NCBI RefSeq assembly: GCF_009730915.1
Contig: NC_052473.1
Span: 18,372,100 to 18,436,099, forward strand
Source of the DNA: Dioscorea cayenensis subsp. rotundata
Lineage: Eukaryota; Streptophyta; Magnoliopsida; Dioscoreales; Dioscoreaceae
DNA: 64,000 bases
Direction of reading: 5' to 3'
Below the pieces are notes generated by a model. That model did not search any database. It was not told the DNA's origin and saw nothing but the letters and a program-made list of their open reading frames with translations. How positions within the stretch are numbered: the first letter of the stretch is position 1; each line of letters begins with the position of its first letter. Positions 1 through 13,000 of this stretch are shown here, in pieces. Made by a program: the position numbers and the translations under genes.

Positions 1-202
1 TTTTAATTCAACAGACTACATTACACCCAATATATATATATATAAAATAGTAATAATAATATAAATTTCATACCGAATTAAAAAAAAAAAAAATTAATAA
101 TAGCATCACATGCACACCGCCTTTCTGAAATAACTTTATATATTTGTATTTATATATACCTTAAAAACACTAAACTCATCATCATCTTCCATTCCAACCA
201 GA

Positions 203-204
<2 letters not shown>

Positions 205-234
<30 letters not shown>

Positions 235-236
235 GC
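205..236 (+). promoter_or_regulatory. CT-rich tract in the presumed leader/core promoter of the STAR1-like gene
   Basis: A pyrimidine stretch of repeated tc units lies 90-120 bases before the chosen start codon, and TA-rich sequence resembling TATA boxes lies at about 135-165. Pyrimidine patches like this are common near plant transcription starts. The role is inferred from position and composition only. Confidence 0.35.
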
Positions 237-326
237 CGTGATTCATGGGTTCAGCTCCGGCAGCACGTAAACCCTTCAAATCACTTCCCAAATTCTTCCA
301 TAATTTTCACTGTAAATCCATGCTTG

Positions 327-2708
327 ATGACTTCTCCTTGCCTTGCAGACGAAGCCACCGAGCGATTGCTTGGAAACGACGCCATGGAGATACGAATCGG
401 AGAAGAAGAAGAAGCCAAGATCCGGGTTGAGAGATTAGAACGGCGATCGGACACCGGAGAGGCGATCTTGAAGGGAATCAGCTTGGAGATCCCCAAGGCC
501 TCCATCGTTGGCATCATCGGCCCTAGCGGCAGCGGTAAGTCCACTTTTCTCCGTGCTCTTAACCGTCTCTGGGAACCCTCCGCCGGCTCCGTGTTCCTCG
601 ACGGCGATGACATCCACCGCCTCGATGTTCTCTCCCTCCGCCGCCGCGTCGGCATGCTCTTCCAGCTCCCCGCCCTCTTCGACGGTGACCGCCTTCACCT
701 CCTTCCTCTCAATTTAATTTCATTTTTGGAAAATTAAAGGATTTTTTTCCCGGTTTTTAAGCTTTAAAAGATTAATTAATAATAAATTTAGGTGTTATTA
801 TTTATTAATAATATTAATAAATAAAATAAAATAATAAAAATAATGATGATGAGATGAATGTTATGGCAAAGTGGACTTTTGGAGGGGATGTACGGCATGG
901 TGTCCGTTTATTTATTTGTTTAGATATATAAAAGTGCATGTCCTTATCACGCCACCATTTCTTTCAATGCTTTTTTTGTTTTTGTGGATCTAGTAATTCA
1001 CGTACTCTTGATTTATATGTTGAGAAATAATTATTATATATTTCTCTAAAGATATCAATGATTTGTATAGATTCTTATGAAAACAGTCACCTGATTTATA
1101 TATATAGATTCCAACTTATTAGAGTTCTTTAAAATCATGTTATGTTTTAATATTAAGATTCATATTTGTTTTGAGAAAACAATTGAGTTCTAAGTTTCTA
1201 ATTACAATGGTTTACAAGTATATATATATATATATATATATATACGAGATCAGTCATCTAGGGACATTCTCGATTTCAAATTTTATGAATGTCATATAAA
1301 CATCGGATAGAATCGACATCGCTTATCGTTATAAACAGAGAAACTGGTTTCATGTCGAGCAGTGATCATGAACAATCAAAAAGTGTACAACGTTTATATA
1401 AACAATCAACCATCGAATGATGATCCACCGGTTTAGATTTAAAACACCCTAGATTTCAAATCTAGAGACTTACCTCAATGATCTTTTTCATATATATATA
1501 TATATATAGAATTTACATCCTCCGTGAACATCCAATCAAATCCAAATGGTCGATATTAATAGTAATACTGTGTATTATACTGTTTCAAACAATAATTATT
1601 GTACATGTTACTATACATTCATAATGTTGGTCATTAGATTGAGATCTAATAGCTGATAATGGACATTTGTAGATTTCTTATTTATGAACATTTATAGAAG
1701 AATGATCCCTATATGTATATATATTGTAGCCCACACTCTCTGGCAAGATGTCTCTTCATTTTAAATTTTAAATTATTATTTAAAATTTTATAAAATACAA
1801 GTTATATATTTTTTATTTTTTTTATTTAAAAAATGAGTGTGATTTAATAAAAATAAATAATTCAATAAAATTATAAAATTATTTTAAAACAATATATTAT
1901 ATATATATATATATATATTAAAGAGTTTTAAAACAAGGAGTACATATTTGCATATGTGTGTATGTGAAAACTTTGTTTTTCAGGGATCAGGATTGTAAAC
2001 CAAGGAGTTTTTTTTTTTTTGTTAAAAATTTAAAGAGCATATAATGACTATTTTTTATTAGCTCTTCAGATTTGGCAATATCTATAAATAATAAAGTAAA
2101 ATACATGTCAAATTTTAAATGGTGGATTAACATTTTTAGTTATCAATAATATAAAATAAAACATAAGTAGATGTAGTGGTTGTAGTGGAAATTAAGGTGC
2201 TAGTGATTATCGATACTCCATATTGAAATTATTTTTATGTAATTGATTATAAGCATAAGTTTGTTCTTTTTTTTTTTTTGGAAAATATAAAAGTAAATGA
2301 TGAGTTGTCTTGCACTATTAATTTCTTTTAACCATGAGAATCTATACCTACCATTAAAATATGTTAATAATTTGGTTTAGAGTGTTTCCATAAATAAATT
2401 TAAATATTATTTATTATATCATACTAATAATTAAAATTTTTTTAAATATATTTATGAACATATGATCTTTCAAAACTAAGGTTGGTATACTAACAGTTTT
2501 TATTATTAAAAGATATTTAGCCATGTTATTATTAAATTTTTTATTATATATATATATAATATTATTTCAAAATTCTCAAAATCTCATGTGAAATTAGGGA
2601 ATTTGCCTAGTATATATATATATATATATATATGCATATAAACCCCTCAGTTTGTTATAGAAGTAATTCTAAATTTTAGGGTTTTCCTTGGTATAAAAGC
2701 AATGCTCT

Positions 2709-2740
<32 letters not shown>

Positions 2741-3276
2741 TTCTCTAACACCCAATAATAATTTTTCAATTACATTTATTAAATATAATTAATCCACAGG
2801 TATAATAACTAAGCCTAGTTTTGTAATTTCATGCAGGTACGGTGGCGGACAATGTGAGGTACGGTCCACAACTAAGAGGGAAAAGGTTAACGGATGCGGA
2901 GGTGAAGAATCTCCTGAGCTTAGCGGATCTAGACCCGTCTTTAGCCTCCAGACCCGCATCCGAACTCTCAGTGGGCCAGGCCCAACGTGTAGCCTTAGCC
3001 CGCACACTTGCCAACGACCCAGAAGTAATACTACTGGACGAGCCCACGAGCGCGTTAGACCCAATATCAACCCAAAACATTGAAGAGGCCATCGTACGGT
3101 TGAAAAAGACTCGTGGAATTACTACCGTGATGGTGTCACATAGTGTTAACCAAATCCGGCGTATCGCCGACATCGTCTGTCTTCTGGTGGCCGGCGAGGT
3201 GGTGGAGGTCTTGGATCCCGTTCATCTCTCCACCGCTCAACATCCAATGGCTCGCCGGTTTCTTGAGCTTAGCTAA
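327..3276 (+). CDS. STAR1: Bacterial-type ABC transporter ATP-binding protein, STAR1/ABCI17-like
   Basis: Two exons, 327-684 and 2837-3276, join in phase across a 2.15-kb AT-rich intron (donor after GACG, acceptor GCAG) and give 265 residues. The protein is a lone nucleotide-binding domain: Walker A GPSGSGKST at about residues 65-73, Q-loop Gln113 in MLFQLPALFDG, signature LSVGQ at 163-167 (LSGGQ in most ABC proteins), Walker B VILLDE at 183-188 and switch His221 in VMVSHS. It has no membrane segment, so it must pair with a separate permease. In rice and Arabidopsis the STAR1 subunit pairs with STAR2/ALS3 and is needed for aluminium tolerance; applying that role here is by family resemblance. 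The start is uncertain: ATG 327 is the first in frame, and ATG 384 would remove 19 residues. An out-of-frame ATG at 245 opens an ORF running past both. Confidence 0.88.
685..2836 (+). other. Large intron of the STAR1-like gene
   Basis: The intron is very AT-rich, with (TA)n runs near 1217-1245, 1493-1510, 1897-1918, 2612-2632 and 2710-2732. I see no coding sequence in it. The stretch near 1510-1715 looks like a small degenerate transposon, but I could not define its ends. Confidence 0.7.
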
Positions 3277-6200
3277 TTAATTTTAATTATGATATTGCTA
3301 TATATATATATATATATATAAATATAAATAAATGTGGATGAGTTATGAATCCGAAACCATTGAGGTAGAAGAGAGTTGAATTCTCGATCTATCGCTTTGG
3401 AGGTGGATGAACTTTTAAATTTTATTTGTGGGGTTTTAATGAGTAATTTTTTTTTAATAATATGTTAGGGTTGAATTAAAATTTACTATTTTTTAAAGTT
3501 ATTTTATTATATAAATATTAAGTTACTAAGAGTATTATTATATCTTGGGTTTGTTTATGATATGTTTATGGATTTTACATTAAAATGACAGTAAGTCTTT
3601 TTTGCCAAGTGGAGGTTGGGGATTATTATTATTATTATTTACAATATTGATTGAAGTGAGTGTATATCTTATGATGAAAAATAATAATAAATAAGTTTAT
3701 AGATTTATGTATTTGTGTTTGGATAAAGAGTAAAATAGATTAGAGTTTAAATCAGTATTGTTATAGACTATGGTGTTTTAATCCGTGAAGAAGTAATAAA
3801 TTAGTTGCAATAAATAAACAATAATGTTCTATAGCATATAATAAGTAATAGTCACTCTTTTGTTGTCGCAAAGTAGTGATGGGCAACGTGTGGGGTCGAA
3901 ACTCTGCACATAAAGCACTGTAGTGGTATTGATCACGGTAATGTTCAAATGGATATGATGGGTTTTTTGGAAGGTATTGCTTTCACTCTAGGGTTACAAC
4001 TTACATGTTAAGAGATTTATTACTCTTCTGGATGTGCACATGTGAGACTTGGCTGGATTAATAAATTTTTAGATAATTGATAAATAACTTTAATTAATGT
4101 ATCATCGTAGTTATTTGTCTCTTGACGACTCTTTAATGGGTTGTTGCTTTTTGTCCCAAAAAAACAAAGAAAGAGAATAAAAGCTAGACTATATAACATG
4201 TCGAGAGAGCCACTAGGGTTAGAGTCACCAAAGTTGGAGATGATCGAGATGGTGAGCTTTAGGGTAGAAAAGTACCCTTTTTACCTTCCGATTTGATTAT
4301 CCTTACCTCCCCATTCCACCAAGTTTTATGCAATCGTATGGACCCTAGTGAAGGGATTGATCTAATCAAAGAAATCGAATTAATCACTTTGGGATCCCTA
4401 AAGCTCCAAGCAATCTTATGTGGTTTAGGAAAAAAAGAGAGATCACCACAACAACCGCGTAGGGGAATAACCATTGGTTGCCTTAAGAAAAGGGCCGGTG
4501 TGTTTTAGGATATCCATGACTCAAACTATCTCAATTAGAGTTCATTAGTTAAATCTTATAGGGCTTCCTTGTCCGAATACTCTCTTCTCATGTGTGATTC
4601 TCCTTTATGTGCTATTTGCATGTAGTAGTTGTCTAGTCCTTATTTGAGTTAGTTCATCTTCATTTGTTTTCACCATTCATTATTATTATTTAGCTAGATA
4701 GTAGAAGAATAGCTAGTACTAGTATTCCCTAGTCCTAATGAGGGATCAACAACCTTACTATAATAGCACACTTTATTCATTGTACTGTGCATGCACTTGC
4801 GCGAATAGGCTCACGCCTAACATCAAGAACTATTGAAAAAAAAATAGAATACAAGACGTAAATGAAAAGCAAAATAAATAAATAAATAAATAGTGGCTAA
4901 ATTAACAAAGTTCTAGTGTTTCTAATGCCTTATTCCCGAACAACCACGACAAAAACTTGATAGCCGCCAAGTAATAAAGTAGCGAGTAAGAGGTTATCGT
5001 ATCCCACGAGCAACAAGAGCACTAATAATGCCTACTTCATTGTCATCTAGCCTCCGAATAATAGTGTGGAACGTAATTAACAAGAAATCAAACAAGAAAA
5101 AGAAGATACAAAAATAGAGACAAATAGAAATAGGTCCCTATCAATCAAAGTAACTTACTTGGGTGATGTTCTATATTGAGTGTACAATTGTTCTTTATTT
5201 TATATCATTTTGTACACTCATTAGGTATATATTAGAGTTATATTTTGAAATTCGATGCTAAACATGGTGTATTTTGTAATCACATGTTTCGGGCAGTGTT
5301 TAAAAGACGAAGAGAGCCAAAAGAAGTGTTTTCAGAGCCAAAATGATTAAGATGGAACTTTTTGGCATCAATCAAAGAAGGACAAGCCAAACATATTTAC
5401 TTACGAGCACCTTACGACCGTGTTTATAGATGTAAGCTTTTTTCGGAGAACCTTGCGGGCATACTAATGCCCTCACTACCTCAAATTAAAACACTAGAAA
5501 TAATTACTTAGCTCTCAGCTAAGAATTGACAGTCAAATTGTAAATAAGGCAAATCGGTTTAAATTAAAGGCGGGATTCCATCAATTGTTATATGTAATCT
5601 TTTGACATGAGTCCAGCTATAAGAAATTCCTAGACAGAGAAGATAATATATCTTTACGCTGAGTGGACCCTATGCAATGCACAATTTGAATTCATTATCT
5701 CGCACTCTGCACATCCATGTGAAGCCCTGGCTTTAATGGGTTATTGCTTGTTGTCCCAAAAAAATAATAATAAAATAAAAGCTAGATTGAATATATAACG
5801 CACATGCATTTATGGAACTTGTTTATTTTTGACATTAAGAAAAAATAACTAGACTCTCTAGAGCTAAACACTTGACCGAGGGATGACATGGGGAGTATAT
5901 AAGAGAAAATACAAACCTTAAAAAGTTGTTTTGATTTTATAAGATAAATATATTAATTTGTAATTACTAATCGGAAGTTTTCGTTTTGGACATTGTTAGC
6001 CAAGTGTATGAACTGGCCTGGATTGAACTAGCTTTTTGACGTTTTACAATAAAGACTCATTAATATATATATATATATATATAACTTATTATTATTAATT
6101 TGATTTTTAGCAAACTAATTACAGACAAATTGTCATGATTTTTTTTCCTTAATTAAAATTTGCAATATATGTGAGATTTTAGAGAAAATGGAAATCTTAA

Positions 6201-6354
6201 AAACCTCCACACTAAAATAATGTTTTTGTCATTAGCTTGAAAAGTGGAATATAGATAAATTAACATGCACATGCCTTTTTGGATTTATTCGGAAGACTCG
6301 GAATAGTGTTTTTTGTCATTAGCTTGAAAAGTGGAATATAGATAAATTTAATCA
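3277..6354. other. Intergenic DNA with old retroelement-like sequence
   Basis: There is no supportable gene here. Two near-copies of a roughly 65-base segment (about 4134-4200 and 5736-5800, sharing tgttgtcccaaaaaa-like cores) flank 1.5 kb that reads like non-coding retrotransposon DNA, including short ORFs without recognisable domains. A second short direct repeat of about 40 bases (6222-6261 and about 6309-6349) sits just before the next element. I could not find paired LTR ends or a target-site duplication. Confidence 0.4.
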
Positions 6355-6549
6355 TTTAAAATAGGGAAAATTACATGCTTACCCTCGATAATTTTCAAAA
6401 CTTCCCAAACAGTCTCGTGAGTTTTGCATACCCCGATACATCCCTTCCTTTATTGTTTCACTTCCTTTTACCCCTGCATTATGAAATTCCATCATCGCTC
6501 TTAAAAACTTTTTGCATACATTTTTTTCATTCTTTTTGCATTCCTTTTG

Positions 6550-6725
6550 TACATGTACTCATTTCTTAAACAGAGAACTCATTTTTTTAAACAGTAGAAC
6601 TTATTTCTTAAACGAGAGTTCATTTCTTAAACAAAAAAACTCATTTCTTAAACAGAAAAACTCATTTCTTAAATGAAAACCTCATTTTTTTAAAACATAA
6701 AACTCATTTTTTTAAACTAAAAACA
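6550..6725. repeat. Degenerate ~20-bp minisatellite (CTCATTTCTTAAACAGA-type units)
   Basis: About eight units of the form actcatttcttaaacagag follow each other, varying at the t-run and the last bases. Related arrays lie at about 6915-7010, 7605-7675 and 8340-8600, always bordering the GC-rich blocks. Confidence 0.8.
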
Positions 6726-6807
6726 TTAATATTTAAAACTAGAAAAACAAATATTTACGTGATAAATTAATCCTCGGATATAAAAACCAATTAATCTTGG
6801 CTACTCG

Positions 6808-7497
6808 TACATATTTAAATAGAAACAACGATATTTAAGCACTTTTTTAAACGTAAACGCAATATATTAAACATAAACATCGATAGTTAAACAAAGACAA
6901 ACAAGCATATCAACAGATAACTCATTTCTTAAACGAGAACTCATTTCTAAACAGAGAGCTTATTTTTTTAAACAGAGACCCTCATTTTTTTAAAACGTAA
7001 ACCCTCATTGAGTAGGGACATCGAGTATCTCATCGTCACCGATCTCGTGCGAACGCTGAGTGCCGAGCTCCGGATCCGCGAGCGATCTCGGCTGCCGGGC
7101 TCGCTGTGGGGTCTTAAAGGAGAAATCTTTATCGGCGATGCGATCCGGTTGGCGACGCTCCTCGGCGTCGGAGTGGTGAGGTCTTCGTGGCGACGCTCGG
7201 ATAAGACGAGTCGAACTCGAATCGGAACTATTCTCGATCGCGGAGACCGCGAACATGGATAGCAATAGGGTTAGGGTTAGGGATCATTCCGAGGTTCGAT
7301 CCATGGGCGCCTAAGCTCGCGACGGAACGGAGGGAGGAAGCGGCGCCGACGAGGGTTCGATCTCGCCGCTTCGCCTTCGCCTTCGTCGCCTTCCCCTGCC
7401 GTCGACCTCATCTCTTTTCATCTTCTTCGCTCGCCGACCTCGGGAAGACCGCGACGCTCCTCGTCGCCGAGCGAAGGCATCGAAAGGTTGCACTCAG
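6808..7497. repeat. First copy of a ~690-bp tandem duplication with GC-rich gene-like core
   Basis: This unit runs from acatatttaaatagaaac to about gcatcgaaaggt and recurs 690 bases downstream. It consists of AT-rich sequence, minisatellite and then a GC-rich core (7008-7490) unlike its surroundings. The core contains gggttagggttaggg and a run of CTTCGCCTTCGCC-like triplets. Short ORFs exist on both strands, but their frames do not match the second copy, so no protein is supported. The core resembles the 5' end of a plant gene (leader plus first exon) captured by a transposon. Confidence 0.7.
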
Positions 7498-8165
7498 TAC
7501 ATATTTAAATAGAAACAACGATATTTAAGCACTTTTTTTAAACGTAAACGCAATATATTAAACAGTAAACATCGATAGTTAAACAAAGACAAACAAGCAT
7601 ATAAACAGAGAACTCATTTCTTAAACGAGAGCTTTATTTTTTTAAACAGACCTCATTTTTTTAAACAGAAACCTCATCGAGTAGGGACATCGAGTATCTC
7701 ATCGTCACGATCTCGCTGAACGCTGAGTGCCGCGCTCCGGATCCGGGCGAGCGATCTCGAGCTGGCCTCGCTCGTGGGGTCTTAAAGGAGAAATCTTTGT
7801 CTGGCGTTGGCGATCCGGGCTGGAGACGCTCCTGAGGTCGGAGTGGTGAGGTCTTCGATGGCGACGCTCGGATAAGACGGGTCGAACTCGAACGGAACCA
7901 TTCTCGATCACGGAGACCGCAACATGGATAGCAATAGGGTTAGGGTTAGGGATCATTCCGGGTTCGATCCATGGGCGCCTAAGTCGGTGACTGTGAACGG
8001 AGGGAGGAAGCGACGCCGACGAGGGTTCGATCTCGCCCGCCTTCGCCTTCGCCTTCATCGCCTTCCCCGCTCGCCGACCTCATCTCTTTCATCTTCTTCG
8101 CCGTCGACCTCGGGAAGACCGCGATGCTCCCTCGTCGTCGAGCCGAAGGCATCGAAAGGTCGCAT
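7498..8165. repeat. Second copy of the ~690-bp tandem duplication
   Basis: This copy aligns with 6808-7497 throughout, with small indels and substitutions. The plus-strand frame from ATG 7924 stays open for 89 codons (starting MDSNRVRVRDH), but the same frame is broken in the first copy. GC-rich sequence continues to about 8260, past the end of the duplication. I do not recognise the encoded peptide. Confidence 0.65.
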
Positions 8166-8339
8166 CTTTTTCTCCTGCAAGATCGAGATCTAGATCGAGG
8201 TGGAGATCAAAAATTCTAGGGTTCGAAATCCCATTTTTCACGCAACGCGATCGTGATCGTGAGCCGTATGCTTTGCTCTCACTCGCCCAAAACTTTCAAC
8301 TCGCAATAAAGAGATTTTTGGGGTGATAAATACACCACA

Positions 8340-8600
8340 AAAAACTCATTTCTTAAACAGAGACCTCATTTTTTTAAACAAAAACCTCATTTCTTAAATG
8401 AAAAAGCTCATTTCTTAAACGAGACCTCATTTTTTTAAACAGAAACCCTCATTTCTTAAACGAAAAACTCATTTTTTTAAACAAAAACTCATTTTTTTAA
8501 ATAGAAAAACTCATTTTTTTAAACAGAAACTCATTTTTAAATGTAACCTCATACCTCATATTTTTAAATAGAGCTTTCATTTTTTTAAATAGAAACTCAT
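8340..8600. repeat. Distal minisatellite array of the same element
   Basis: About a dozen units of ctcatttttttaaacaga and variants end at the AT-rich right flank. The units match those at 6550-6725, which ties the two sides together as one element. Confidence 0.75.
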
Positions 8601-8831
8601 CAGACCCAAGGGCATTATAGTCAAACCCTCGTCACACTTGCCACAACTTCCCACGTAAGGGACAATTTCATTCAAAAAAATTCCAAATTAACTCTATCAA
8701 TCAATGTTAGATGTTTGAGGGTTTAAAAAAATCATCAGATTCAAAAGGAAGGGGTTTTAGTGAGTGCTAAAAACTAATCGGGTGTTTTAGCTAATATTGC
8801 AAACTGACAGGGTGTTTTTGACAATTTCCAC

Positions 8832-10062
8832 TTTAAAAATAATATTATTTATTTATTTATTTTGATAATATATACAAATAAACCTCCACACATGCGAGTC
8901 AAATAACCGTTAAGTTATTCCTGTAGTGGCCAGGACCTTTATTTTTATTAAATTAAAAAAAATATTATTTTTTGAATATTTCAAATCCACAACTGTCTTC
9001 CTTGTGCATTTGTTTTCATGAGTAATGCTCTGATGATGATGTTTTTTTTTCTCTTTTTTATTAATTATCAATTTAATCGAGAATTATTAGGCCATGTTAG
9101 CTTTGACCAGTAACCAGTGAAATTTCAATAAAATAATATTTACTCTAGTGTCTCAATATTTAAAGTCCAGATTTGTACATGATTAGATAAGAACAATGAT
9201 ATAAAATAAGGGCTCCCTCCACCCAATGGATAAGAAGTTTCTAAAATAATAACAAAAATCATAATTAAAATATGTAATCATGAAGATGTCTAAGATTAGG
9301 CGAAAATTTCAAGTCAACAAAAACCTTACAAAGTCATACTCAGATAAACCAAGATGCATATAATATACATAGAATTTCAAGACTATAGACTATAGAGAAT
9401 TTTCAAGACTATAGAGTATATATGCATCCTCTGCCAAATCTGTGAACGTTGATATGGACCGTTGAATTTCAATCCAACGTTCGCGACATCGCTCTATGAA
9501 CGATAGTAACACTGCACTATTCATAAGACGAGTAAAAATAAGATGCACGTAATTTTTAATCGAATCATCCAATCAATCTCAAATGACGATGAATTAAATC
9601 AATCACAATCGTCCAATCCTATTAAAATTACTGTACATCATCTGCGAACACTCTACGAACGTCCGCAGATGATGTTTAGCCTTTATATATATAAATATAT
9701 ATATATACACATCCCTAGATTACTTTTATTATATTTCCACTGAGAAAAACAAGAGAGAAACATTAAAGCAAATAGGATTAACGAAAACAAAAGTTAAAAG
9801 CAATCCCTCAACAAGCTAAGGGTTAAGGACTGCATGCAGTCTTTGTTGATATTCTACCTCTAAAATACTCTACATAGGACACACAACACTTTGTTTTCTT
9901 TCACAATTACGCGTGACGACTAATTCTGGTCTGCAAGATGGATAGAGCTAAATGACATACAGCTTATATGTAGATGCAGAAAAGAGGAAATTTACAGTGA
10001 ATTCCGACATGGTATATATTCTTTGTAGACGGATAAGAGAGACTTGAGTACTGGGGTTCTTA
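8832..10062. other. Intergenic DNA, possible MITE near 9400-9690
   Basis: No gene is seen. Around 9415-9690 the phrases tctgtgaacgttg, gaacgttcgcgac and gaacgtccgcagatgatg recur on both strands between TA-rich ends, which suggests a short decayed inverted-repeat transposon. About 9700-10062 probably includes the 3' untranslated region of the minus-strand phosphatase gene. Confidence 0.35.
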
Positions 10063-13000
10063 TTAAGCATCGGTACTCCGGTCGGTCAAGAACCGTACTA
10101 CAATGCAGGTGATGTTATCTGCACTTCCCCTTTGATAAGCTTCTTGCATTAGTCTCTTTGCTGCTTGTTCAGGGTCTTCAATAGGTTTGATCATTTCTAC
10201 AGCTTCCTGTAACAGTTTTCGACCAAAAGGAATTTGATTCTTTGGTTGTTTAAAGAGGAATTTAACAAGTATGTGGGTTTTGGAAATTAGTTTACAAGTT
10301 ATATACCTCATTTGAGACGACATCCCATAGTCCATCACTTGCGAGAATGAGAAATTCTAGTGAACCGTCAATCACCTCTTCCTGCATTGCAAGCCAGATA
10401 ATTATATACAGTTCTGTTATAAGTGGGAATGAGACGGGATTCAGCTTGAACACTTGGTTGACAAGATATAACCTAGCTTAAGAGTAGTTGGTTTGAAAGA
10501 AAAAATATAACTACAGATAATAAGACAAAGAAAACAGAAATTTGATACAAATTAGAAGAAAAGTGACCAAGAAAGCTTCTGGAGCCAGTCATATATGCAC
10601 CTTTCCATTCGAAATTCAAAGCAAACATTAAATGAGATTTGATTGCAAGGGAAAATTACTTGCATACCTTGTAAAACTGGTCAGTTGCTTATATACCTGA
10701 GTGAAAATCATATCTTCCCCAAAACACACGGCACACAATATTTTCTTTCTTCATTATCCCAAAATGGAAGGAGAGAAAAACAGTAGGGGTAATTTGGTTT
10801 TTTTTTATAAAACTTTATAGTTAAGTTATGGGCAAGGGGTATATAAGGAAATAACAAATATTTTTAGGGGTGCATAAGCAAGTATGAGTTCCACAGAGGT
10901 ATAATAGATTAACAGAAGTCAACAATTTTTGTGAGGGTATACAGGAAAAAATCCCATAGATTCAATAGACCACAGCTTACTTAGAAATCCACTAAAAATT
11001 AGTATTATTGCAAATATATGTTATTATTACTATTCATAAAGTATCTTTACCTGGATTTCTGGATCAGCAACAACATACTGCTTCAAGAGCCGATCACCAA
11101 ATGCACGAGAAACAGCAAGAACACCACCCACACGCCATGTTCCTGCAAAAGCTTGCCTATTAGAGACATGAAACAGAAGTCTAAGGCAAATTTTCTACTG
11201 TAAACAGCTGTAACTTACCTGCCCACATCACAAACCCTCCAGCTTCCTCAATGCGCTGTCGCTCATCAGTTTGGTCAGGCTTGTGATCTCTTGAAACAGC
11301 TATAGCTGCAAAATACGCAAGGTAATGTATTAAATAAATATCTAGAGGGAAAATAAACAAGATGTTCTAAACAATCCTCTGAAGAACTTCAATGATCATG
11401 TGTTTACTAAGAGCACGAATAATTTCATGTGCATCCTACCTCAATTACAATTCATAGGCAATCAGACAAATTAATCAAAGCACCAAAACTTTTGTTTTTC
11501 TCACAAGGAACATCAAACAAAATTATATACCACACTAATCATAATCATGTCAATTAGAATAGTAGAGCTTACTAATGCCTGAATCCATATTTTACCATAT
11601 GCTGCTAGCAATAGTGACCTACTCAACAATGTAAGCTCTGCTTGAGAAGATAATTAACAAATTAATTAGAGCTTGAAAGAAACTCATAATAAGAAACTAC
11701 CGCAAAACTTATTACCTTTACTCTGAAAGTAAATGTAAAGTAATACTCAACCATAGCTGTTGAGAACTGACATGAATCTGAATACCTCTTCCAATACCAG
11801 AAAGAAATACTTCGCCTCTTATACGTGCCTATGAATCTATGATGGACCACATTAGCTCAATCTTTTATATAACATTGTAAGGTCTGACAGAGCACAAGGT
11901 GAAGAAACATTTCAAGAAAAAAATGAAAAATGCATCAGACCTCTAGAATGCTGGGAAGCAGGTTAGATTTACAATCCTAACTCTTTCGCAACAAACAAGA
12001 CAAAGAAAAGATAGAAACACATTCATGTTCCTCGGACATCATGAAATTCTAAATATGTGGAGTTATCGCAAACGACAGGTTCCACGACCATGTGAGTACA
12101 ATTTAAATTCATAGTATTTTGATATTTCTGTATCTGGACAAAGATATAGAATTAAAACTCCCAGAACAAATCATGATATTTGAAAGAATCATCCCCCTGT
12201 GCATCAGAAATAGATCAGAGAAGGAACTTGACTACAAATAACAATGCTGCTATTTTCCTGTTTAAACATTAAGTAGGAAGATAGGATAGAAAAACAACTA
12301 GCTCACTCACTCACCCTTTCCTCCTCTACAGATAACAGCTCTGGAGTCCCCAACATTCGCAACAAGCAAGCGGTCACCAACAAGAATAGCAGTCGAAGCA
12401 GTGGAACCAGCATCTCTATTCTGATTATTCTCAGATTTCAGAAACTCTGAATCAGTGTGGTTATAAGCATCAGCTGCATAAACACAAAGATGGTCAACAA
12501 CATAAATTAAAACAAGAACATACTGAATACACCATAGATCTAGTGAGAAGAAAGAAAACCTATAGCTGTCTTCGTATCAGTTATAAACTTCGGGTGTTTT
12601 ATTAAGTTGCTGAACAGGTTTTGCTTTACATATTCTGCTGCTCGAGCTCCACCATGACCTAGGGATAATGATAATTCCCCAAAAAATGAGATCACAACAA
12701 TCAACTTGATTTTGGAAAGTTGGGATATCTTTCCAAATAGAGCACAAACTAAAAAAACAACAGATTACTTCAATGATCTACAGACAGAGAGAAAAAAATT
12801 ATACCATCAAACACTCCAAACAAACCAACAATCTCTCCATCAACACCATCAATCCTAGTCTCATAAAAGTCCTCCATAGAAGACCTCTTCCCAGGAGAGC
12901 TAGCGTATCCATAGCTAAATTTCCCATTTTGACTACAAAACAGACACCCCCAGACATGAAATCACTACATTCCACGAAAATTCTCAACAAAAAAATCTGA

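Larger units (their letters stand above)
6364..8831. mobile_element. Non-autonomous DNA transposon-like element carrying a doubled GC-rich module
   Basis: The left end (gggaaaattaca...) and the reverse complement of the right end (gtggaaattgtca...) match imperfectly over about 90 bases, both containing the pattern ACCC...CCCTTCC. This looks like decayed terminal inverted repeats. The flanks are tttaaaata (6355-6363) on the left and tttaaaaata (8832-8841) on the right, a possible 9-10 bp target-site duplication with one base of drift, as expected for Mutator-like elements. The interior has arrays of a ~20-base minisatellite and two copies of a GC-rich block. No transposase is visible, so the element would depend on one supplied in trans. 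The class assignment is inference. Confidence 0.5.

Noticed and set aside
312-348. 37-base GT...AG interval as an intron of the STAR1-like gene
   Set aside because: It restores a frame from ATG 245 but is shorter than plant introns are known to be; kept only as a remark under findings.
281-698. Minus-strand ORFs of 87 and 124 codons opposite STAR1 exon 1
   Set aside because: They are shadows of the GC-rich coding strand, which carries the Walker A motif.
7270-7285. TTAGGG repeats as an interstitial telomere
   Set aside because: Only two to three units occur, inside the GC-rich module, and plant telomeres are usually TTTAGGG.
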